Assembly: GCA_002393195.1 (NCBI GenBank)
Contig: DGIK01000122.1
Span: 1 to 23,444 of the forward strand
DNA from: Bacteroidales bacterium UBA3824
Lineage (GTDB): Bacteria > Bacteroidota > Bacteroidia > Bacteroidales > UBA3824
DNA length: 23,444 nt
Reading direction: 5' to 3'
Position numbers and translations under genes: made by a program. Each line of letters begins with the position of its first letter. Position 1 is the first letter of the stretch. This document shows, piece after piece, positions 14,173 through 21,305 of this stretch. A model generated the notes under the pieces. It was not told the origin of the DNA and made no database searches. It saw only the letters and a list, made by a program, of their open reading frames with translations.

Positions 14173-16458
14173 ATGAAAAAGAAAACGCAAAATAACGCCG
14201 CTTATTCCTACACCGTGTTGGGTCTCCTGATCGGTACGGGCTTTATGGCTGTTATGGTGTTCCTGGAGCTTGTATTTCAGGGCAAGCCGATTACATTCGA
14301 GCTTGTGGTGGAAGCATTCAGGGACAGTCCTACTATGTGGATATACCTGGTGCTGCCATTCTTGTTTGCCGCATTCGGCTATTATACCGGGCATGAGCTT
14401 CAGCACCGCATCGACGACCTCAGCAACGACATCGCCAACGAGCAATCGAAATCGAGGATGATTTTCGACTTCGTGGAGAAGATGCGACAGGGACAGACCG
14501 ACGTACAGTACGATGTGCGCGAGGGCGACGAAATCGGCAAGTCGCTCATCAACCTCCGAGACGAGCTCAAGCGTTCGCAGGAGGAAGAAAACATCCGTAA
14601 AAACGAAGACAAGGAACGCCACTGGATTACGGAAGGTATGGCAAAGTTTGGTGCTATCCTCCGTGAAAACATCGGCGACCTCGACAAACTTTCCAACGAG
14701 GTGGTCATGAACCTCGTGCAGTATGTAAACGCGCAGCAGGCGGGCTTCTTCATCCTTGCCGACAGGGACGATGGCAAAAAGTATTTCAAGATGACCGCCT
14801 CCTACGCCTACGGTCGCAAGAAGTACCCCGACGGCTCGATAGAGTGGGGCGAGGGTCTTGTGGGAGCATGTGCATTGGAGCAAAAGACCATTTTCATAAA
14901 GGAGACCAAGGACGACTACGTAAAAATCACCTCCGGTCTCGGCAAGAGCAATCCGCGCAGCTTGGTGATTGTGCCGCTCAAATTCAACGACGAAATCTAC
15001 GGCGTCATAGAGCTTGCGTCGTTCATCAAGTACCAGCCGTTTGAGATAGAATTTATCGAGCGTGTGGCAGAGTCTATCGCATCGACAATCTCCACAGTCA
15101 ACATCAACATCCGTACTGCACAACTCCTCAAAGAGTCTCAGGAACAGGCGGTGGCGATGGTGCATCAGGAGGAGGAAATGCGCAAAAACATGGAAGCCCT
15201 CAAGCATACGCAGATAGAGGCTGCAAGACAGAGCGAGCAGTTCATTAGTTTCACCAACTCGGTGAACCACACCATGATACGTGCCGAATACACCGTGGAT
15301 GGTTTCCTTACATACGCCAACCAAAAATTCCTCACGAAACTCGGCTATACAAGTTCGTCGGAGATTGAAGGCAAGCATATTTCGATGTTTATATCCGACA
15401 AAGACCGTGCTTGGTTCAACGACCTTTGGCAGAATCTCGCCTCGGGTGGCAAACACTTTGAGGGCGATATGAAGCACGTTACCAAGTCTGGCACTGATGT
15501 GTGGACGATGGCAACATACGTTTCTGTGCGCGACCACAAGCACAATCCTGTCAAGATACTTTTCCTTGGTATCGACATTACCGAAAGCAAGAAGGAAAGC
15601 CTCGACTACAAGGGTCAGATTGACGCGCTCAACCGTTCTACGATGAAGGCAGAATACGGGCCTGACGGTCGTGTGCTCGAGATGAACAACAAACTCAAAG
15701 ACACGTTGCTCTACACCCCCGAAGAACTCAAAAAACGTACAATCTTCAATTTCCTCACCGCATCGGATCTCGAAGACTTCAAGCTCATTTGGAAAAACAT
15801 CATCAACGGCGTACCGTTTGAGGGTCGTCATAAGTGGATAATGAAGACTGGCGAGGAGCGTTGGTTCCAAGGCACTTACACCGTGGTACACGATATGTAC
15901 GGCGAGCCTGCCAAGATTGTCTTTATCGGCAACGACATCACCGACCAGATACGCATCGAGGAGAAAAACCGCGAATACATGGCTACCCTCCGCGAACAGG
16001 AACAGAAACTCCAGCAATCGCAAGTGGAACTCTCCAAAAAGCTCAAGGAAGCCCGCGAGGAGGTCAAATCGCAGTTTATCGAAGTGGAGATTGTCAAGAA
16101 CCTCAGCGACAAGACTTTGGAAGGACTTTTGGATGCGGTTGTTACCATCAACCAAGACAACAAAATCACCCTCTTCAACCGTGCAGCCGAGGAACTCTGG
16201 GGCATTTCGCGCAACAGCGTCCTCCAGCACGACATCTCGGAACTCTTGCCCACCGACAATATCTCCGCCGATGACAATTACCTCGGCAACTTCTTCCGCT
16301 CTGGCGACAAGACCCTCGTCGGCAAGCGTACAGAGGTGTTCATTGTCGATAAGAATGGCGAGTCCATCAACGTGCTTGTTACCCTTGCGGCGGCTACACG
16401 CGGCGAGCGCAGCACGCTCACGGCGTTCATCCAGAAGATTGAGGTGGAATTGTTTTAA
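14173..16458 (+). CDS. Membrane GAF / triple-PAS sensor protein without an MCP or kinase domain
   Basis: A 761-residue likely receptor of the operon. Two hydrophobic helices (about 11-34 and 55-72) make a short membrane hairpin with a small loop of about 20 residues between them. A HAMP-like segment (about 76-137, DEIGKSLINLRDELK), a GAF domain (about 165-310), and a coiled coil (315-360, MRKNMEALKHTQIEAARQ) follow. Three PAS domains come last: about 360-473, 490-595 and 650-758. PAS1 and PAS2, with GKHISMF and the linker DYKGQIDALNRS, are like the PAS pairs of soluble MCPs. However, neither the conserved MCP hairpin nor a HisKA/HATPase, GGDEF or EAL domain exists; the protein ends with PAS3. 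Gln/Glu-rich positions in the coiled coil could be CheR/CheB/CheD targets, which is only a guess. The operon probably ends here. Confidence 0.88.
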   Translation: MKKKTQNNAAYSYTVLGLLIGTGFMAVMVFLELVFQGKPITFELVVEAFRDSPTMWIYLVLPFLFAAFGYYTGHELQHRIDDLSNDIANEQSKSRMIFDFVEKMRQGQTDVQYDVREGDEIGKSLINLRDELKRSQEEENIRKNEDKERHWITEGMAKFGAILRENIGDLDKLSNEVVMNLVQYVNAQQAGFFILADRDDGKKYFKMTASYAYGRKKYPDGSIEWGEGLVGACALEQKTIFIKETKDDYVKITSGLGKSNPRSLVIVPLKFNDEIYGVIELASFIKYQPFEIEFIERVAESIASTISTVNINIRTAQLLKESQEQAVAMVHQEEEMRKNMEALKHTQIEAARQSEQFISFTNSVNHTMIRAEYTVDGFLTYANQKFLTKLGYTSSSEIEGKHISMFISDKDRAWFNDLWQNLASGGKHFEGDMKHVTKSGTDVWTMATYVSVRDHKHNPVKILFLGIDITESKKESLDYKGQIDALNRSTMKAEYGPDGRVLEMNNKLKDTLLYTPEELKKRTIFNFLTASDLEDFKLIWKNIINGVPFEGRHKWIMKTGEERWFQGTYTVVHDMYGEPAKIVFIGNDITDQIRIEEKNREYMATLREQEQKLQQSQVELSKKLKEAREEVKSQFIEVEIVKNLSDKTLEGLLDAVVTINQDNKITLFNRAAEELWGISRNSVLQHDISELLPTDNISADDNYLGNFFRSGDKTLVGKRTEVFIVDKNGESINVLVTLAAATRGERSTLTAFIQKIEVELF

Positions 16459-16490
16459 CGGTTGCTTTTGATTTGGTTCCGTTTATAACG

Positions 16491-17381
16491 ATGACATTAT
16501 CAGAATTATACACTTATATTAAAAATTCGCTTACGGCACAATTTCCCGACCCAAAGGAGCGGGGGATTGTGTCGCGGCGTATTATTGGCGGCATTACGGG
16601 TTTGGATGGCAATGATTGCATCCTGCATCCCGATAGGCGCGTTGATATAGACCACACAGCCGTTGATGCCATTATCCGCCGCATCAACCAAAACGAGCCG
16701 TTGGAATACGTATTCAATTCGGCTCAATTCATTGATATTGAATTATATACAAATTCTAATGTGCTGATTCCGCGCCCCGAAACCGAGGAACTTGCGTTGA
16801 AAATTTGTGGTGATATCAAATCACGGCTTCAATCTAATAATAGGGTAGGGGACAACTCTCTTTCCATTCTTGATATTGGTACTGGAAGCGGCTGTATTCC
16901 AGTGTATTTGGCTAAAAATTTCCCTGATTGCAATTATTACGCCGTCGATATAAGCGACGCCGCACTTGCCACAGCTCGTAGCAATGCTGAACGCCACGGT
17001 TGCAACATTCATTTTATAAAGGCAGACATTCTCAATTGTAAGGACGGCGGCGAGTTGGGTTCGTTGAAGGTAGATATAATTGTCTCAAATCCGCCATACG
17101 TCCTCGAATCCGAAAAAGCATTGATGCAGCCAAATGTGCTTGATTATGAGCCTGATACGGCACTTTTTGTGCCTGATGACGACCCTTTGAAATTCTACCG
17201 CGCAATCAGTAATTTTGCTGTCGGGCATTTGAACAATGGCGGCAAATTGTATTTTGAGATTAATGAAAAATTTGGCGCAGAGACAGCACAATTGATGCGT
17301 AGCTGCGGATTTCAGGAAGTGGAAGTTGTTCAGGATTTATTTGGCAAAGATAGATTTGTCGTGGGAATCTCTCCACTTTAA
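16491..17381 (+). CDS. prmC: Peptide chain release factor N5-glutamine methyltransferase PrmC
   Basis: Methylates the GGQ glutamine of RF1/RF2 in the cytoplasm; 296 residues, the normal length. An N-terminal helical domain (about 1-85) precedes the Rossmann domain: NVLIPRPETEEL, the SAM loop LDIGTGSGCIPVYLA, and the catalytic NPPYV motif. The end, DLFGKDRFVVG, is also typical. The ATG at 16491-16493 starts the conserved MTLSELYTYI; an upstream TTG at 16473 would add six residues with no family support. It lies 32 nt after the GAF/PAS gene and in the same direction, so it could be read through from the operon. Its codon use is more A/T-rich than that operon, and it is a housekeeping gene, so it is probably not a functional part of the signalling system. 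Confidence 0.95.
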   Translation: MTLSELYTYIKNSLTAQFPDPKERGIVSRRIIGGITGLDGNDCILHPDRRVDIDHTAVDAIIRRINQNEPLEYVFNSAQFIDIELYTNSNVLIPRPETEELALKICGDIKSRLQSNNRVGDNSLSILDIGTGSGCIPVYLAKNFPDCNYYAVDISDAALATARSNAERHGCNIHFIKADILNCKDGGELGSLKVDIIVSNPPYVLESEKALMQPNVLDYEPDTALFVPDDDPLKFYRAISNFAVGHLNNGGKLYFEINEKFGAETAQLMRSCGFQEVEVVQDLFGKDRFVVGISPL

Positions 17382-17397
17382 TCTTTAATCTTTAATC
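17377..17397. repeat. Tandem repeat, 3 copies of TTTAATC
   Basis: Three exact 7-bp copies start in the last codons of prmC (including its stop codon) and fill the 21-nt gap to the convergent lipoprotein gene. No hairpin terminator was seen at this convergent junction. Confidence 0.75.
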
Positions 17398-17402
17398 TTT
17401 CC

Positions 17403-18296
17403 TCAATCCTTTTTGAGTTTGCTTCTGTCCGGCAAATCGGGTGCGGCTTGGAGCGGTTCGAGCGTGATTTTTCCGTTGATGTGGTCGAGGATTCCGGCGA
17501 GTGAGTTGCGGGTTGGCTTGGTGATTTGAGAATCGTCGTAATAGCCGAGTATCGATACAAAATAGCGTCCGCTCACGTTGTGCGCGTTGCATCGTGCATG
17601 AAGATAGCCATAATCGCCCTTGGAAATCACTTCGGCGTTTTCTTCGCCGCCTTGGGGTGTTACGATGAAGGTGAATGACTGCTGCTTGCCGTCCTTGCTG
17701 TAATTGAAATGATGCTCGCCGTGATATGGATTGACGTAAGGCTTTGATTTTTCGCATTTTTCGGGCGCAAAGTCAGCCGCCTTGATTACAGCGTCGTTGA
17801 ACACTTTTGAAGCGTCTGTAAAGCCTACTGGCATACGTCCGCCATTGAACTCCATGAAAAACTTCTCGCCCGTAGAGAATGTGGCGCTTATGTAAAAATC
17901 CGTGGTTGGCGGAAGTCCGTTTACATGTACATTCCAACCATTGAACTGCAGCAAACCGCTCTCCTTCAACGCCTTAGAAAGTGCCTGCGTTGTTCGTGCG
18001 TCCTTCTTTACATTGAATTTGTATGGGTCGTAACCGCTTTCAGATGGCGAGATTGAGCCGCTGAACGTGGTGTCGTTTAGGCGTATCTCGTATTCGACGA
18101 AATCTGGGTCTTCCGAGCTGTATCCGTCGTAGAATGTACAAAACAGATAAGTCAGCTCGCCTTTTACGTTTTCGAGCGGTTTTGTGTTTTGGTTGTTGCT
18201 GCGGTAGCCGCCACATTCTTGGGTTCTCATATTGTTGTGTTGAGCGTTGCAGCTGGCAAAAGCCAGCATGAGCAACATGGTTAGTATTTTTTTCAT
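17403..18296 (-). CDS. Hypothetical lipoprotein
   Basis: A 297-residue predicted lipoprotein. The leader MKKILTMLLMLAFASCNAQ has a lipobox with Cys16. The mature part is polar and beta-rich, with aromatic segments such as TYLFCTFYDGYSSED, KFFMEFNGGRMP and HHFNYSKDGKQQSFTFIV. No catalytic pattern was recognised. I found no internal repeat that explains its fold. It follows the VCBS-like gene by 31 nt on the same strand, so the two are probably co-transcribed and both exported. It converges with prmC. Function unknown. Confidence 0.78.
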   Translation of the reverse strand: MKKILTMLLMLAFASCNAQHNNMRTQECGGYRSNNQNTKPLENVKGELTYLFCTFYDGYSSEDPDFVEYEIRLNDTTFSGSISPSESGYDPYKFNVKKDARTTQALSKALKESGLLQFNGWNVHVNGLPPTTDFYISATFSTGEKFFMEFNGGRMPVGFTDASKVFNDAVIKAADFAPEKCEKSKPYVNPYHGEHHFNYSKDGKQQSFTFIVTPQGGEENAEVISKGDYGYLHARCNAHNVSGRYFVSILGYYDDSQITKPTRNSLAGILDHINGKITLEPLQAAPDLPDRSKLKKD

Positions 18297-18327
18297 GGTT
18301 TTGTCAGGTTAATGAGTGTCTGTTGGC

Positions 18328-19617
18328 TTATTTGAAATAGTCCAAATCCTCCACCCTTGGTTTGTTATCGGGATTGCGGACAAATTGTCCGTCCTTCCAG
18401 GTGTATTCTATCGTCGGGAAGGTGTAGTATTCGTCGTCGTTTGCTGATGGTTCAAAACATTTGAGACTTGTGGGCAGAGTGCATCCGGTTTCGTCGCAGT
18501 CCCATGGATTGAGCCATATTATAAGTTTCTGTTCGTCTTGTTGGTATGTACATTCAGCGGCATCTACTTCGTTGGTGAGCGCGTCAAACACTTTTTTCGG
18601 AAATTTGTCGGCGTTGGAGTAGAAGTCTTTGATTGTTGGATGCGGCATGTGCTTGTCGGATTCGGTAAGTTTGTTGTTCTTGTAGATGTAATAGTGGTTG
18701 AAATAATGTTCGTAGTCGCCGGTCTCCACTACGGTAAACATCACGAAGTAGCCGCCGTCTTTGAGCGGGAAGCAATCCAAATATCCGTCCAAGTCTTCGT
18801 CATACGGGTCATGCTGCCAGTTGAATAGTAAGTGTTGGTGCTGTTTTTTGCCCCAGACGCCAAGTTCCTCGAAATGATCTTTCGTAAATGTGGCATAACT
18901 TTTTTTGTTGAATGTAGGGTATTCCTTGTCGTCTTCCATTTTGGAGATTTGGTCAAGGATGTCGGCTACGAAAAGGTCGTGTGAGATTGTCATTTTTCCC
19001 ATATCGACTTGGTCGCCGTATCTTTGGAGTCCTTCTATGCTTGCCAAATTAAACTCCGACAGGCTCAATAGCGGTAGATTTGGAATGTCCATTGGCTCTG
19101 AAATTGCATTGTTGTACTTGTCTTGCATTATGACCTTGCTGGTGAGCATATTGAATGAAAAAGCTACAAATGCGCCATCTGTAATTGTAGCTAATTTGCC
19201 GCCGATAAGGTAGAAGTCGTTGTCCTGATACCTCAGCATGTGGACAGTGTTTAGTAAGAGAGTTCCTTTGTTGTTGGTGAAATCTACCGACACCCGCAAA
19301 ACGCCTTTTGAGGTGATGGAGATGGTGCGATGGATTGATAGTGTGTCCACATCTAAGAAGGGACAGTTGTAGGTGTTGTACAGCTTGTAGCCGTCATTGT
19401 TGCCAAAATAGATGGCGATGCCTTCGGAAACGCCGATTACAAGGTCTTTGATGCCGTCGTTGTTCATGTCGCCGTTTACAGTTTCCTGAATGTAGCTGTC
19501 GTCGATGAGGTCTTGTGCTGTCGCACCAGAGTTGGCAAATTGGGCGAGCTGCGCCGAGGCTGAGCCTGTCGCCATGCAAATGATGATTGCGATGATTGTG
19601 AGAATCGTCTTGTTCAT
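18328..19617 (-). CDS. Hypothetical exported protein with VCBS/FG-GAP-like motif
   Basis: A 429-residue protein. The N terminus MNKTILTIIAIIICMATGSASAQ is a clear Sec signal peptide with cleavage after ASA (about residue 22). Just after it, NGDMNNDGIKDLVIGVSEGIAIYFGNNDGY (about 49-78) matches the VCBS/FG-GAP blade pattern with a DxNxDGxxD calcium loop. A second looser version, DEDLDGYLDCFPLKDGGYF, occurs near residue 272. The rest has no family I can name; the end is rich in Asp and aromatic residues. It is probably periplasmic or outer-membrane associated. It lies upstream of the lipoprotein gene and behind the cstA terminator. No good promoter was found in the 81-nt gap. Confidence 0.75.
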   Translation of the reverse strand: MNKTILTIIAIIICMATGSASAQLAQFANSGATAQDLIDDSYIQETVNGDMNNDGIKDLVIGVSEGIAIYFGNNDGYKLYNTYNCPFLDVDTLSIHRTISITSKGVLRVSVDFTNNKGTLLLNTVHMLRYQDNDFYLIGGKLATITDGAFVAFSFNMLTSKVIMQDKYNNAISEPMDIPNLPLLSLSEFNLASIEGLQRYGDQVDMGKMTISHDLFVADILDQISKMEDDKEYPTFNKKSYATFTKDHFEELGVWGKKQHQHLLFNWQHDPYDEDLDGYLDCFPLKDGGYFVMFTVVETGDYEHYFNHYYIYKNNKLTESDKHMPHPTIKDFYSNADKFPKKVFDALTNEVDAAECTYQQDEQKLIIWLNPWDCDETGCTLPTSLKCFEPSANDDEYYTFPTIEYTWKDGQFVRNPDNKPRVEDLDYFK

Positions 19618-19658
19618 AATATTGTGGTTTTTATGGTTATTGTCGTTATTATAAAAAT

Positions 19659-19685
19659 GTAGAGACGTGATTGTCGCGTCTCTAC
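19659..19685 (-). terminator. Rho-independent terminator of cstA
   Basis: GTAGAGACG (19659-19667) and CGTCTCTAC (19677-19685) form a perfect 9-bp stem with a 9-nt loop. Read on the minus strand, the stem is followed by ATTTTTAT, and it starts 13 nt after the cstA stop. From memory, this arm sequence resembles hairpins that recur between genes in some bacterial genomes, so it may also be a dispersed repeat. Confidence 0.78.
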
Positions 19686-19698
19686 GTATTGTGTGTTG

Positions 19699-21141
19699 TT
19701 ATTTTTTCAGCATCGGATTGGAATCCCTTTTAGATTTCCAAACGAAGAACACCGCTATCGCCACTGCGCCGCATACGCCGCCGAGGATGTAGCTGAGGTC
19801 AGCATTAAGAGCTAAGCAATTCTCCGAGATAAAAATGAATGTTGCGCATACAACGGTCATATACAGCGCGGGCAGGAATGCCATTATCCACGGTTTTTTG
19901 TTGATGACCATATATACCGTTATAGACCACAATGTAAACACGCTCAAAGCTTGGTTGCTCCATCCAAAGTAACGCCAGATGACATCGAAACCAGCCTTGT
20001 CGCTATGGCTATATACGATGATGAGGGCGGTGGCAATGAATACAGGTACACTTATCATAAGGCGTTGCGATATTTTGCTCTGATCCATCTTGAAGAAGTC
20101 GGCGAGGATGAGTCGTGCGCTACGCAGAGCCGTGTCGCCACTCGTTATTGGTGCAAATACTACGCCGAGCATAGCCAAGATGCTGCCTATGCGTCCCATC
20201 CATGTTTCGCAGATGAATTTTACGATGATGCTTTCTTTGGGGATTGGTTCGCCATGCAGCTGTTCGCGGTAATACCATATAGCGGCTGCCGCCCAAATCA
20301 TCGCGATGATGCCTTCCAGTATCATTGCGCCGTAGAATACGGGGCGTCCGAGGTTTTCGTTTTTGAGGCAGCGAGCCATCAGCGGGCTTTGCGTTGCGTG
20401 AAAACCCGAAATCGCGCCACAGGCTATCGTGATGCACATTATCGGGAATATTGGCGTGGTGTCCTTGTGCGGATGGCTGTTGGCGATGCCGTCGGTGATT
20501 TCGGGCAGCTGGATGCCGTTCCAAAATATCATAAACAATACGCCTACCGCCATGAATATCAGCGAAAATGCAAATACGGGATACGCCTTGCCGATGATTT
20601 TGTCGATGGGTAGCAGTGTCGCCACAAGGTAATAGACGAAGATTACTACCATCCAGAATGTTTCGTTCATCCAGTCGGGTGTCATGTTGTCGAGGATGGC
20701 GGCGGGTTGGCTTACGAACACTACGCCCACCAAAACAAGCAACAGCACTGAAAACACCCTCATCACCGTTTTAGCGTTGTTGCCGAGGTATTTGCCGATG
20801 ATTTCGGGGAGGTTTGCGCCGCCTTCACGGAGCGAAATCATGCCAGAGAAATAGTCGTGGAATGCGCCGATGAATATGCAGCCCACCACAATCCAGATGT
20901 ACGCCGCCGTGCCAAATTGTGCGCCGAGTATCGCGCCGAATATGGGGCCGAGTCCGGCGATGTTGAGAAATTGAATCATAAAGATTTTCCATGTGGGCAT
21001 CGGCATGTAGTCAACGCCGTCCTGCTTTGTGTAGGCAGGTGTTTTGCGGGCTGGGTCGGGACCAAATACGCGCTCCGCAAATTTGCCGTAGAGAATGTAG
21101 CCAAGTACAAGAGCTACAATTGATAATATGAAGGTAATCAT
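19699..21141 (-). CDS. cstA: Carbon starvation protein CstA family transporter
   Basis: An inner-membrane transporter of 480 residues. Family members import peptides or pyruvate, often during carbon limitation. About a dozen hydrophobic helices run through the protein. Signatures include GPIFGAILGAQFGTAAYIWIV, HDYFSGMISLREGGANLPEIIG, ISGFHATQSPLMARC, FAPITSGDTALRSARLILAD and RYFGWSNQALSVFTLW. It belongs to the shorter CstA type; the E. coli protein is about 700 residues. I chose the ATG at 21139-21141 (MITFILSIVALVLGYI) because the 25 residues upstream look like translated leader and would include the promoter's -7 element. It is transcribed alone, divergently from the HTCS gene. Confidence 0.94.
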   Translation of the reverse strand: MITFILSIVALVLGYILYGKFAERVFGPDPARKTPAYTKQDGVDYMPMPTWKIFMIQFLNIAGLGPIFGAILGAQFGTAAYIWIVVGCIFIGAFHDYFSGMISLREGGANLPEIIGKYLGNNAKTVMRVFSVLLLVLVGVVFVSQPAAILDNMTPDWMNETFWMVVIFVYYLVATLLPIDKIIGKAYPVFAFSLIFMAVGVLFMIFWNGIQLPEITDGIANSHPHKDTTPIFPIMCITIACGAISGFHATQSPLMARCLKNENLGRPVFYGAMILEGIIAMIWAAAAIWYYREQLHGEPIPKESIIVKFICETWMGRIGSILAMLGVVFAPITSGDTALRSARLILADFFKMDQSKISQRLMISVPVFIATALIIVYSHSDKAGFDVIWRYFGWSNQALSVFTLWSITVYMVINKKPWIMAFLPALYMTVVCATFIFISENCLALNADLSYILGGVCGAVAIAVFFVWKSKRDSNPMLKK

Positions 21142-21170
21142 TGTTTTTGATGTTTTAAATTTAGTCGTTG

Positions 21171-21178
21171 CAAAGGTA
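21171..21178 (-). promoter_or_regulatory. -7 element of the cstA promoter
   Basis: On the minus strand TACCTTTG is a perfect TAnnTTTG match, 29 nt upstream of the cstA ATG. The best -33 candidate, TTG at 21203-21205, has a 24-nt spacer, longer than usual, so an activator may be needed. Confidence 0.5.
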
Positions 21179-21210
21179 ACAATATTTTCCCAAAAAAGGT
21201 AACAATATTT
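21172..21210. repeat. Direct repeat in the cstA promoter
   Basis: AAAGGTAACAATATTT occurs twice exactly, at 21172-21187 and 21195-21210, offset by 23 bp. The first copy overlaps the cstA -7 element and the second covers the -33 region. This is a possible pair of regulator sites or a duplicated promoter segment. Confidence 0.6.
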
Positions 21211-21305
21211 ATTCAAACAAAAAATTTATACAAGAAAAAATAAAATATGTAAAATTTTTTTTGTAACTTAGCGGCTGATTTTTTTAGATACTGTTTGAGA
21301 CAAAA

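Noticed and set aside
14008..16230. A 740-codon open frame antisense to the second receiver and the GAF/PAS sensor
   Set aside because: The sense strand has clear GAF/PAS domains and strong C/G third-position bias, which removes stops from the antisense frame. The antisense translation is a low-complexity mix rich in Val, Leu, His and Phe with no domain.
21264..21271. TAACTTAG as -7 element of the HTCS gene
   Set aside because: It matches 7 of 8 consensus positions but no -33 element lies at the right distance, so I do not call a promoter.
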